Origin: Pseudonocardia endophytica
GTDB taxonomy: Bacteria; Actinomycetota; Actinomycetes; Mycobacteriales; Pseudonocardiaceae
Length of the DNA: 64,000 bases
Assembly: GCF_004339565.1 (NCBI RefSeq)
Contig: NZ_SMFZ01000001.1
Coordinates: 1,798,001-1,862,000 of the forward strand
Direction: 5' to 3'
Positions 56,733-64,000 of the stretch are shown here, piece by piece. The translations under genes were made by a program, and so were the position numbers. Numbering within the stretch: position 1 is the first letter of the stretch; each line of letters opens with the position of its first letter. The notes under the pieces were generated by a model. That model ran no database searches. It was not told the DNA's origin and worked only from the letters and a program-made list of their open reading frames with translations.

Positions 56733-57425
56733 ATGGACGAGGCACGCCCCACGTTGCGGGCGGACGCGCGCCGCAACCGGGAGCAGATCATCGAGGCGGC
56801 ACGGGCCCTGTTCGCCCGGGTCGGCCCGGCCGTGCCGATGGAGGAGGTCGCGCGGGCCGCGGGCGTCGGCGTCGCGACGCTCTACCGCCGCTTCCCGGAC
56901 CGTGAGCAGCTGATCGAGGCCGTGAGCCACGACAACGTCGACCGGCTCGTCGACCTGGCCCGGCGGGTCGAGCGCGACGAGCCGGACCCGATGGCCGCCC
57001 TGACCACGCTGCTGCGCTCCGCCCTCGACCTGCGCCTGGGACTCGTCCTGTCCACGGTGTCGACGCGCACCTACCGCGCCGTGCTGGAGTCCCCCATCGT
57101 CGCCGGGCAGCGGGCCGAGGTGATTTCCGTGTTGCGACGGCTGGTGCACCGCGCCCAGGCCGACGGCTCGGTCCGGCCGGACGTGGACGTCGGCGACGCG
57201 ATCCTGGCGCTCGTGCTCGCCTCGCAGGTCGTCCCGCCTGCCGACGACGAGAACGGCACCATGGTGTTCGAGCGCCTGTTCGCGCTCGTGATGGACGGCC
57301 TGCGCGGGACGGGTGCCGCCCCGCTGCCCGGGCACCCGCTGGACTACGAGCAGATCGTCGAGCTCGGCAGGCGCGGCACGTTCGGACGGACGATCACGCC
57401 CCCGCAGTCCGCCCCGGCCGGCTGA
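56733..57425 (+). CDS. TetR family transcriptional regulator
   Basis: The 230-residue protein starts at an ATG after GGGAGG; the frame is open upstream but crosses the operator. The N-terminal helix-turn-helix is PMEEVARAAGVGVATLYRRF, followed by the typical PDREQLIEAV. The C-terminal domain is helical with LRSALDLRLGLVLSTVSTRT. It probably represses the divergent P450 and itself. It converges with another P450 gene, 18 bp away. Confidence 0.88.
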   Translation: MDEARPTLRADARRNREQIIEAARALFARVGPAVPMEEVARAAGVGVATLYRRFPDREQLIEAVSHDNVDRLVDLARRVERDEPDPMAALTTLLRSALDLRLGLVLSTVSTRTYRAVLESPIVAGQRAEVISVLRRLVHRAQADGSVRPDVDVGDAILALVLASQVVPPADDENGTMVFERLFALVMDGLRGTGAAPLPGHPLDYEQIVELGRRGTFGRTITPPQSAPAG

Positions 57426-57443
57426 GCCCCCGTCGGGCCGGGA

Positions 57444-58628
57444 TCAGGCGCGCGTCACCGAGACCTCGAGCCGCTCCAGCCCGCGCAGCCCGTTGTTGAT
57501 CATCGGGGTGGACTCCACGATCTCGAACCGGCGCACGCGGTCGGCCAGCCGCTCCAGCAGCGCGGTCATCTCCAGCCGCGCCAGGTGCATCCCGACGCAG
57601 ACGTGCTCGCCGCGGCCGAACGCGAGGTGGTCGGACGGCTTGCGGGTGATGTCGAACCGGGCCGGGTCGGGATACTGCCGGTGATCGCGGTTGGCTGCGC
57701 CGTAGAGCAGCGCGACGCGCGTCCCGGCCGGCAGCGCGACGCCGCCGACCTCGTGGTCCTCGGTCAGCACCCGCGAGAACTGCGGGACCGGCGACTCGAT
57801 GCGCAGCGACTCGTTGATCGCGTGCGGGATCAGCGAGCGGTCGGCGCGCAGCAGGTCCCACTGGTCGGGGTGATCGGCGAACAGCCGGATCGTGTTCGTG
57901 ATCGCCAGGATCGTGGTGTCCAGGCTCGGCGTGACGTAGTCGAGCATCATCACCGGGCACTTGTCGTGGGGCATCTCGCCGCGGTCGGCGGCCTGGTAGA
58001 GGTGCGCGGCCCAGCCGTTCGGGTCGATGTTGCCCGGCACCGCCTCCTGGGTGGCGAACGCCATGAACTCGTCGACGGCGGGCATCGACGCGGCGAACCG
58101 CTCGTTCGCGGGACCCTGGACGTTCCAGATCGCCGCCGCCCACTCCAGCATCTTGAGACGGCCCCGGTCCGGGAGCCCGACCAGGTCGGACACGACGGCC
58201 ATCGGGAGGTGCTCGGCGAGCTCGGTCGCCGCGTCGAACCGGCCCCGGTCCACGAGCTCGGTGACGATCCGCTCGGCCTCGGACTCGATCCGCGGCGCGA
58301 TCTCGCGCATCCGGTCCTGGCGCAGCGGGCGCCCCAGCACGGAGCGCATCATCGTGTGGTCCGGCGGGTCGCTGCACAGCGTGATGCCCTCGAGCTGGCG
58401 GTTCAGCTCCGGGTCGACGAACACGCCGCGCGCCGAGGTGAACGTCTTCCAGTCCATCAGCGCGGCGCGGACCTCGTCGTAACGCGGGAGCGCGTACAGG
58501 TCGTCGCGCGTCAGGTGGACGACGGGGCCGAGCTCGCGCAACTCGTCGTAGATCGGGTAGGGGTCGGTCCGCGCCTGCTCGGTGTAGAGGTCGACGTCGC
58601 TGGCCGGGATGGTGGAAACGGTGGGCAC
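57444..58628 (-). CDS. cytochrome P450, paralogue of the 16.6-kb fragment
   Basis: The 394-residue P450 starts at a GTG at 58628 (the frame extends to 58685). The ExxR is in INESLRIE and the heme loop is FGRGEHVCVG with the Cys at about 344. The I-helix region reads YVTPSLDTTILA, which lacks the usual AGxET acid-alcohol pair but keeps the Thr. This occurs in a subset of P450s acting on aromatic or bulky substrates. Its last 225 bp are almost identical to the pseudogene at 16556-16780. It is divergent from a PobA-like flavoprotein. Confidence 0.9.
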   Translation of the reverse strand: MPTVSTIPASDVDLYTEQARTDPYPIYDELRELGPVVHLTRDDLYALPRYDEVRAALMDWKTFTSARGVFVDPELNRQLEGITLCSDPPDHTMMRSVLGRPLRQDRMREIAPRIESEAERIVTELVDRGRFDAATELAEHLPMAVVSDLVGLPDRGRLKMLEWAAAIWNVQGPANERFAASMPAVDEFMAFATQEAVPGNIDPNGWAAHLYQAADRGEMPHDKCPVMMLDYVTPSLDTTILAITNTIRLFADHPDQWDLLRADRSLIPHAINESLRIESPVPQFSRVLTEDHEVGGVALPAGTRVALLYGAANRDHRQYPDPARFDITRKPSDHLAFGRGEHVCVGMHLARLEMTALLERLADRVRRFEIVESTPMINNGLRGLERLEVSVTRA

Positions 58629-58732
58629 GGTCGCGGGTCTCCGGGGGGTGGTGGGGCGATCGGGTCGGCTCCGACCCTGCCGCACGACGGCCGCGACGTC
58701 ACGTGCGCGGAACGCGGGTACGGTCCGTCGGC

Positions 58733-59938
58733 ATGCCGACCGAGGCCCGTACGACTCCGGCCGGATCGTGGCCGGTGGCGATCGTCGGCGCCGGCCCGGC
58801 CGGTCTCGTGCTGGCGTGGCTGCTGCACCGCGACGGGATTTCCGCGCTCCTGATCGAGCGCTCCGACGCGGCGCCCCTGGGCCGGACCCCGAAGGCCGGA
58901 GCGATGGAACACCGCATCGCGCGGCTGCTCGAGAGCGAGGGGCTGGGCGCGCCGATCCTGCCGCTGGACGCCGAGAACCACCGGTGCGAGTTCCGCGTTC
59001 CCGGCACGGCGGTGACGATCGACTACGGCGCTCTGACCGGCGGTAGAGGGCATGTGCTGCTCCCCCAGCACCGGCTCGTCCGTGCGCTCGCCGACGCGGC
59101 GGGCGAGGCAGGCGTCCCGGCGTGGTTCGGACGGGAGGTCGTCGACGTCGCGGTCGACGCCGACGGTGCGACGACCGTCGTCGCGGGTCCGGACGGGACG
59201 CGTCACGCGGTGCGCTCGGAGATCCTCGTCGGCGCGGACGGGGCCGGGAGCCGGGTCGCGGCGGCGGTCACGGCCCACGCGACCGTCCACGAGCGACACC
59301 TTCCCGGGCGGTGGCTCGTCGTGGCCGCCGCGGCGCCGCCCACGGTCGGGCACACCGTGTACGCCGCCGATCCGCGCGGGTTCGCCGCCCAGCTCCGCCG
59401 CGGTCCCGACGAGACGCGCTACTACCTGGGGATCGGGCCCGGCGAGAGCGCGCGGGACCGGTCCGCCGACGCGATCCGGGCCGAGCTCGCCGACCGCCTC
59501 GACGTCGGCAGCGCGCTCGACGACGTCGCGATCACCGAGGTCGGCACGCTCGACCTGCGCACCCGGGTGGTCGCGCCGATGCGGCACGGACCGGTCCTCC
59601 TCGCGGGCGACGCCGCGCACCTGATCACACCGGCCGGCGGGAAGGGCATGAACCTCGCGATCGGGGACGCGGTCGAGCTGGCCCGCGGGCTCGTCGAGCA
59701 CGTCGCGGGGAACGGCGCCCGCCTCGCCGCGTACTCGCAGACGCGGCTGCCGGTCGTGTGGCGGGCCCAGGCGTTCTCGGACTGGCTGCTGCGCATCCTG
59801 TCCGCGCCGTCCGTCGCACCGGACGACGCGGGCTTCCTCGGGGGCCTGCGCGACGGGTGGATCACCGCCCTGCGCGACGACCCGCACCTCGCGCGCTGGT
59901 TCGCGCACGCCTACGCCGGCGTCGACCCCGCGTCCTGA
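58733..59938 (+). CDS. PobA-like FAD-dependent aromatic monooxygenase
   Basis: The 401-residue flavoprotein has the FAD-binding GAGPAGLVLAWLLHRDG, the DG motif (EILVGADGAGSRV) and the GD motif (VLLAGDAAHLITPAGGKGMN). The 4-hydroxybenzoate 3-monooxygenase-like blocks TPKAGAMEHRIARLL and GHVLLPQHRLVRAL are present. It hydroxylates an aromatic acid or similar with NAD(P)H and O2. The ATG at 58733 follows a TACGGT box by about 8 nt, so the mRNA may be leaderless. The neighbouring P450 and the SDR/BKACE operon suggest an aromatic or branched-chain catabolic pathway. Confidence 0.82.
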   Translation: MPTEARTTPAGSWPVAIVGAGPAGLVLAWLLHRDGISALLIERSDAAPLGRTPKAGAMEHRIARLLESEGLGAPILPLDAENHRCEFRVPGTAVTIDYGALTGGRGHVLLPQHRLVRALADAAGEAGVPAWFGREVVDVAVDADGATTVVAGPDGTRHAVRSEILVGADGAGSRVAAAVTAHATVHERHLPGRWLVVAAAAPPTVGHTVYAADPRGFAAQLRRGPDETRYYLGIGPGESARDRSADAIRAELADRLDVGSALDDVAITEVGTLDLRTRVVAPMRHGPVLLAGDAAHLITPAGGKGMNLAIGDAVELARGLVEHVAGNGARLAAYSQTRLPVVWRAQAFSDWLLRILSAPSVAPDDAGFLGGLRDGWITALRDDPHLARWFAHAYAGVDPAS

Positions 59939-59941
59939 CGG

Positions 59942-60700
59942 TCAGGCCGTGAGCCCCCCGTCGACGGGCAGGACGACACCGCTGACCTGACCGGCCCGGT
60001 CGCTGAGCAGCCACAGGGCGGCCTCGGCGACCTCGGTCGTCGTGCCCGCCTTCCGGAGCGGCACCGCGGCGATCCGCCGGGCAACGCCGTCCGGGTCCGA
60101 CGCGCGCCAGTGCGTCAGCATCGGCGTCTCCGTCGGGCCGGGGGCGATCGCGTTGACCCGGATGCCGAGCGGCCCGTTGTCGTGGGCCGCGGTGCGGGTC
60201 AGGCCGATCACCGCGTGCTTGGTCGCCTGGTAGGCGCCGAGGCCGGTGTTGCCGCGGTAGCCCCCGATGCTGCTCGTGTTGACGATCGCCCCACCGGAGG
60301 CCCGCATCGCCCGCACCTGCTCGCGCAGGCACAGCCACGTTCCCTTGACGTTCACCGCCATCACCCGGTCGAAGTCCTGTTCGGACACCTCGTCGAGCCG
60401 CCCCTGCTGGTTGGCGCCCGCATTGTTGAACGCGCCGTCGAGCCGGCCGAAGCGGTCCAGCGTGGCGTCGACGAACGACGCGACGTCGGCGGCGACGCTC
60501 ACGTCGCCCGCGACGTGGGCGGCGGTGTGGCCGGCCGCGGTCAGCTCGTCGGTGAGCCCGGCGAGCGCGTCCGCCGAGCGCGCGGCCAGCATCAGCGTCG
60601 CGCCCTCGGCCGCGAACAGCCGCGCGGCGTCCGCTCCGATGCCGCTGCTGGCGCCGACCAGCAGGACGACCTTGCCTGCGAGCATCCCGTCACCGGCCAT
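59942..60700 (-). CDS. short-chain dehydrogenase/reductase
   Basis: The 252-residue NAD(P)-dependent enzyme has the cofactor motif GASSGIGADAARLF, NNAGANQQGR, the catalytic Ser (VNTSSIGGY), the Tyr-x3-Lys (YQATK) and the C-terminal GVVLPVDGGLTA. It oxidises or reduces an alcohol/ketone. It is the last gene of the minus-strand operon that starts outside the window; 27 bp separate it from BKACE. Confidence 0.92.
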   Translation of the reverse strand: MAGDGMLAGKVVLLVGASSGIGADAARLFAAEGATLMLAARSADALAGLTDELTAAGHTAAHVAGDVSVAADVASFVDATLDRFGRLDGAFNNAGANQQGRLDEVSEQDFDRVMAVNVKGTWLCLREQVRAMRASGGAIVNTSSIGGYRGNTGLGAYQATKHAVIGLTRTAAHDNGPLGIRVNAIAPGPTETPMLTHWRASDPDGVARRIAAVPLRKAGTTTEVAEAALWLLSDRAGQVSGVVLPVDGGLTA

Positions 60701-60727
60701 GACGCTCCTTCTCCGGGTGGGGCCCGG

Positions 60728-61693
60728 TCATCGGACCGGACCGGACATCGCCTGCCGGCCGGGCAACTGCGTGTCCCCGGCTCCCTTGAGCGCCAGCAGC
60801 TCCCTGGCCCGCGCCGGGGTCGCCGGCGTGCGCCCCATCTCGCCGACGATCCGCACGATCTTCTCGACCTGCTCGGCGTTGCTACCGGCCAGCCGTCCGC
60901 GTCCGATGTGGAGGTTGTCCTCCAGCCCGACCCGGACGTGCCCGCCGAGCTGCGCGGACTGCGTCGCGACCGCGAACTGGTGGCGGCCCGCGGCCAGCGC
61001 GGAGAACACGTAGTCCTCGCCGAACAGCCGGTCGGCCGTGCGCACCATGTGGTGCACGTGGTCGAGGTCGGCCCCGATCCCGCCGAGGATCCCGAACACG
61101 CCCTGGACCAGGAACGGTGCCCTCACCAGGCCACGCTCCACGAAGTGCGCCAGCGTGTACAGGTGGCCGATGTCGTAGCACTCGAACTCGAACCGGGTTC
61201 CGCGCCCGCCCAGGTCGCGCAGGATCGTCTCGATCTGGGTGAACGTGTTGGAGAAGATCCGGTCGACCGACCCGAGCAGGTACTCGCGCTCCCAGTCGTG
61301 CCGCCAGTGCTCGATGCGCGCCGCCGCCCCGGCGAAGTTGAAGTTCATCGAGCCCATGTTCAGCGACGCCAGCTCCGGCGAGAACGCGCGCGCGGCGGCC
61401 AGCCGGTCGTCCAGGCTCATCAGGACCGACCCGCCGGTCGTGATGTTGACGACGGCGTCGCAACCCGCGGCGATCGGCGCCAGGAACCGCTCGTAGACGG
61501 CCGGTTCCGGCGTGGGCCTGCCGTCACCCGGGTCGCGCGCGTGCAGGTGCAGCACGGCCGCACCGGCCCCGGCGGCGGCCAGCGCGTCGGCGGCGATCTC
61601 CTCCGGGGTGACCGGCAGCGCGGGCGACATGCTCGGCGTGTGGATCGAGCCCGTCACCGCGCAGCTGACCACCACCTCGTCGCTGCGCCTCAC
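60728..61693 (-). CDS. beta-keto acid cleavage enzyme (BKACE, 3-keto-5-aminohexanoate cleavage family)
   Basis: The 321-residue protein starts at a GTG overlapping the aldolase stop. Family blocks are VSCAVTGSIHTPSMSPALPV, GAAVLHLHARDPGDGRPTPE, VVNITTGGS, LNMGSMNFNFAGAAAR, FVQGVFGILGGIG and GGHVRVGLEDNLHIGRG. The HLHARD motif carries the zinc ligands. BKACE enzymes transfer a beta-keto acid to acetyl-CoA to give acetoacetate and a CoA ester. With the aldolase and SDR it should break down a keto acid; the specific acid is unknown. Confidence 0.9.
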   Translation of the reverse strand: MRRSDEVVVSCAVTGSIHTPSMSPALPVTPEEIAADALAAAGAGAAVLHLHARDPGDGRPTPEPAVYERFLAPIAAGCDAVVNITTGGSVLMSLDDRLAAARAFSPELASLNMGSMNFNFAGAAARIEHWRHDWEREYLLGSVDRIFSNTFTQIETILRDLGGRGTRFEFECYDIGHLYTLAHFVERGLVRAPFLVQGVFGILGGIGADLDHVHHMVRTADRLFGEDYVFSALAAGRHQFAVATQSAQLGGHVRVGLEDNLHIGRGRLAGSNAEQVEKIVRIVGEMGRTPATPARARELLALKGAGDTQLPGRQAMSGPVR

Positions 61694-62430
61694 CGCACAC
61701 CCCCCGCCCGGACCGTGTCGACGAGCGTGCGGGCGGCGCCCGCCAGCATCGACGTGTCGTTGCTCGCCACGACGAAGTCGAACCCCTGCTCGAGCAGGCC
61801 GACCGCACCGGCCGCCGTCCCGGTGGCGGCGCCGCACGGCGTGCCCGCCTCGTGGGCGGCGGCCAGTACCTTGCCGCACAGCTCGGCCACCTCGGGTGAC
61901 GACGGTGCCGCCCCGACGTCCAGCCCGATGTCGGCGGCACCGACGAACAGCGCGTCCACCCCGTCGAGCGCGGCGATCGCCCCGGCGGCGTCGACGGCGG
62001 CCCGGCTCTCGATCTGGGGAACGCACAGTGCCCCGGCGCCGTCGGCCACGTACTCGTCGAGCCCGAGCAGGCCCCACCGCCCGGCCCGGCTGGTCCCGCC
62101 CGCACCGCGGCGACCGTCCGGCGGGAACCGCACCGCCCGCACGACGTCGCGGGCCTGTTCGACGGTGTCGACGTGCGGGACCAGTACACCGGCGGCCCCG
62201 GCGTCGAGCAGCCGCTGGATCCCCGACGCCCTGCCGTCCGGCACCCGGACGAGCGGCGCGACCCCCAGCGCGTCGGCGACCGTGACCAGCTCGTAGACCG
62301 TCCGCACGTCCAGCGGCGCGTGCTCGGTGTCCACGACGACGAACGCGAACCCGGCGTACGCCGCGATCTGCACCGACTCGAGCGCGGGCAGCTTGATCCA
62401 GGTCCCGACCTTCCCTCCGGTGGGCTTCAC
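61690..62430 (-). CDS. HpcH/HpaI family aldolase
   Basis: The 246-residue class II pyruvate-type aldolase starts at a GTG overlapping the cupin stop. It shows VGTWIKLPALESVQIAAYAG, FVVVDTEHAPLDVRTVYELV, LDAGAAGVLVPHVDT, VPQIESRAAVDAAGAIAALD and LFVGAADIGLD, with the metal-binding Glu and Asp. It cleaves a 4-hydroxy-2-oxo acid to pyruvate and an aldehyde, or a related citramalyl/malyl compound. Coupled to BKACE on one side and a cupin on the other. Confidence 0.9.
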   Translation of the reverse strand: MKPTGGKVGTWIKLPALESVQIAAYAGFAFVVVDTEHAPLDVRTVYELVTVADALGVAPLVRVPDGRASGIQRLLDAGAAGVLVPHVDTVEQARDVVRAVRFPPDGRRGAGGTSRAGRWGLLGLDEYVADGAGALCVPQIESRAAVDAAGAIAALDGVDALFVGAADIGLDVGAAPSSPEVAELCGKVLAAAHEAGTPCGAATGTAAGAVGLLEQGFDFVVASNDTSMLAGAARTLVDTVRAGGVR

Positions 62431-63350
62431 CGGGTCACCTCCCACGGGGCCGGGTAGTCGGCCGCGTTGAGGACCCAGCCGTCGCGCTCGGAGAAGTCGG
62501 TCCGCGGCGGGCTGAAGATGTCGATCAGCTGGTTGCGGCCGGGTCCGCAGGCCCGGGTCGTGTGCACCGTGGGCGGCGGGATGATCGTCGCCGACGGGCT
62601 GCCGACGGTGCGGTGCTCGTCCGGGTGCCACTGGTCCATGTCGGGAGTCCACGGCGTGCGGATGTGGTGCTCGAACTCGCCGCCCACGGCCAGCGAGCAC
62701 TGCTGGAAGTCGTCGTGGTGGTGCGGGGAGAGCTTGTTCCGCGGCCGGGGCCCGTCGTAGGGATCCAGGAAGTTGACCATGAACGAGCGGGTGCGGTAGA
62801 TGCGGCCGAACCGGCCAGGCTCGGCCGGGACGTCGTCCGGCCGGTAGACCCGCAGCCGGTCGCCGCCCGGCGGGGCGGGCCACGGCTCCAGGGTGGCGAC
62901 CCTGGCGTGCGGCCGCACGTACTCGGCCGCGTTCACCGCGAGCGCGGCGACGTCGGTGGTGCGGTGGTCGAACAGCCGCACCACCTCGGTGTCCGCGCAG
63001 GCCCTGACGAGCGACGCGCCGGGCGGGACGACCACCATGGCCACCCCGCGGATCTCCCGGCTCTCACCGGCGGCCTCGACGGCGACGTGCGCGCCGGCGT
63101 CGGTGAGCAGGACCACGTGCTCGTGGTCCGGGTCGTCGCGGTCGAGCACCTGGCCCGCGGTCAGGACGGACCGGGTCAGGACGAAGTTCTGCCCGCGCAC
63201 CGCCCACGTGCGGCCGGACTTCTCGTCGTCGTGGGCGGGCGGCCCGTCGAACTCGGCGTAGGTCGGGGTCGCGATCGGGGTGTCCGGCGCGACGGTGCGG
63301 GACGCGGCCTGCGGTGCCAGCGCGGACCGGGGGTCGGTCGGGTCGTACAC
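62427..63350 (-). CDS. double-cupin protein (dioxygenase or isomerase type)
   Basis: The 307-residue protein starts at a GTG after GGAGGCACCC. Two cupin barrels are visible: an N-terminal one around LTDAGAHVAVEAAGESREIR, and a C-terminal one with metal ligands in PHHHDDFQQCSLAVGGEFEH and PPPTVHTTRACG. Bicupins of this kind include gentisate-type dioxygenases and gluconate isomerases. The His cluster suggests metal binding. It overlaps the aldolase gene by four bases (GTGA). Confidence 0.75.
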   Translation of the reverse strand: MYDPTDPRSALAPQAASRTVAPDTPIATPTYAEFDGPPAHDDEKSGRTWAVRGQNFVLTRSVLTAGQVLDRDDPDHEHVVLLTDAGAHVAVEAAGESREIRGVAMVVVPPGASLVRACADTEVVRLFDHRTTDVAALAVNAAEYVRPHARVATLEPWPAPPGGDRLRVYRPDDVPAEPGRFGRIYRTRSFMVNFLDPYDGPRPRNKLSPHHHDDFQQCSLAVGGEFEHHIRTPWTPDMDQWHPDEHRTVGSPSATIIPPPTVHTTRACGPGRNQLIDIFSPPRTDFSERDGWVLNAADYPAPWEVTR

Positions 63351-63372
63351 GGGTGCCTCCTCGGTCGGGGCC

Positions 63373-64000
63373 TCAGTCGAGGCCGAGCAGGTAGGTCGGG
63401 TTGTCGACGAGCATCCGCCGGGCGTCCTTCTCGTCGACGCCGTGGTCCAGCAGGGCCGTGGTGACCTCGACGAACGCGTCGGCGGGGTGGGTGCGGCCGA
63501 GCTGCCCCAGGTCGGAGGCGAGCACGGTCCGCTCCACCCCGACCGCCTCGATCCACTCCAGGAGCACCTCGATACCGAAGTGCGGATGGTCGTCGGGCAG
63601 GTACATGCCGACCTCGTGCTCCATGAACACGCCCCGCTCGGCCAGCGCGACGCCCTGCGCGACGGTCAGGTCGCTGATGAAGTTCGGGTGGCTGGCCACC
63701 ATCCGTTCCACCCCGCGCTCTGCGCCGACGGCGAACAGCTCGGCCATGTCGTCCGGGTGCAGATGACCGCCGTTGAGGATCGTCCCCGTCTCGGCGACGA
63801 CGTCGGCGACCTGCGCGACCTCGGGCCGCAGCCGGCCGTCGTCGTCGTGGATGAGCACCGGTACCGTCGTCAGCTCGACCGTGCTGCGCGGGAAGCCGCC
63901 GGCCAGTGCCTCCTCCTGGAACCGGATGTGGCGGCGCGACGAGAACGTCGGGAACCAGACCACCTTGCCGCCCATGCGCAGACACATCTCGACCGCGTAC
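63373..64000 (-). CDS. DUF6282-type amidohydrolase-like protein, 5' end outside the window
   Basis: At least 209 codons run from the right edge to the stop at 63373. The visible part contains GGKVVWFPTFSSRRHIRFQE, GGHLHPDDMAELFAVG, VASHPNFISD, FMEHEVGMYLPDDHPHFG and VLASDLGQLG. These resemble a TIM-barrel metal-dependent hydrolase, with His and Asp ligands in GGHLH, SHP and SDLGQ. The start is not in the window. It heads the visible catabolic operon and may open or hydrolyse the pathway substrate. Confidence 0.72.
   Translation of the reverse strand, partial: YAVEMCLRMGGKVVWFPTFSSRRHIRFQEEALAGGFPRSTVELTTVPVLIHDDDGRLRPEVAQVADVVAETGTILNGGHLHPDDMAELFAVGAERGVERMVASHPNFISDLTVAQGVALAERGVFMEHEVGMYLPDDHPHFGIEVLLEWIEAVGVERTVLASDLGQLGRTHPADAFVEVTTALLDHGVDEKDARRMLVDNPTYLLGLD

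Noticed and set aside
1..64000. CRISPR arrays, tRNA or rRNA genes, intact transposases, prophage
   Set aside because: I looked for regularly spaced repeats, clover-leaf sequences, transposase motifs and terminal inverted repeats and saw none that were convincing.

Overview
The window reads as chromosomal DNA of a high-GC actinomycete, most likely Pseudonocardiaceae (Pseudonocardia-like). I base this on the very high GC content, frequent GTG starts, the many GTGA/ATGA start-stop overlaps, F420/LLM-type oxidoreductases, a mycobacterial-type CtpC metal ATPase, an ECF41-type sigma factor and actinobacterial Cys-leader peptides. No tRNA, rRNA, CRISPR array, intact insertion sequence or phage gene was seen. 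Genus placement is inference.

Layout. (1) 1-14.6 kb: a probable catabolic island. It holds nitroreductase, zinc alcohol dehydrogenase, cupin, aldehyde dehydrogenase, LtrA membrane protein, P450, two paralogous AraC regulators, a hydantoinase/acetone-carboxylase-like A+B pair with a small zinc-ribbon protein, and a DUF2255 protein. Four genes of the island share an AT-rich promoter/operator element (AATATAT core, about TATGCGTG next to it), always in the same orientation to the gene. This suggests one regulon read by the AraC proteins. A 54-bp scar at 8739-8792 is made of the 3' tails of two other island genes. (2) 14.6-17.3 kb: degraded DNA with a frameshifted CoA-transferase, a P450 tail, a RelE/HigB-like toxin remnant and a TIGR03943/DUF1980 tail. 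(3) 17.3-25 kb: metal homeostasis, with DUF1490-CtpC and a seven-gene zinc-free ribosomal protein operon (L31, L32, L33, S18, L28, S14, L36) behind a strong Zur-like box. (4) 25-28 kb: NAD-formate dehydrogenase plus cyanase, and a Ros/MucR-like zinc-finger protein flanked by ACTAGT palindromes.

(5) 28-40.4 kb: a sulfur-acquisition region. Two flavin monooxygenases of the NtaA/LLM type are translationally coupled to a complete peptide/nickel-type ABC importer, behind a consensus promoter, a SAM-I (S-box) riboswitch and a Cys-containing leader peptide in tandem. Two further LLM genes are divergent, each with its own leader peptide. A SAM-IV riboswitch precedes a class V aminotransferase (cysteine-desulfurase-like). 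The region therefore has three layers of sulfur sensing.

(6) 40.6-47.3 kb: GAF-ANTAR regulator, a surface protein with its sortase, a Tat-exported ferritin-like protein next to its own tatA-tatC-tatB set, a small secreted protein and a TPR protein. (7) 47.4-58.6 kb: ADP-forming acyl-CoA ligase, F420-type enzymes, an ECF41 sigma factor, a CPA1 Na+/H+ antiporter, two P450s and a TetR regulator. (8) 58.7-64 kb: a PobA-like flavoprotein and a minus-strand catabolic operon (amidohydrolase-like, cupin, HpcH/HpaI aldolase, BKACE, SDR) that runs off the right edge.

Sequence families were recognised by eye without a database search. Substrates of the catabolic clusters are not determined.
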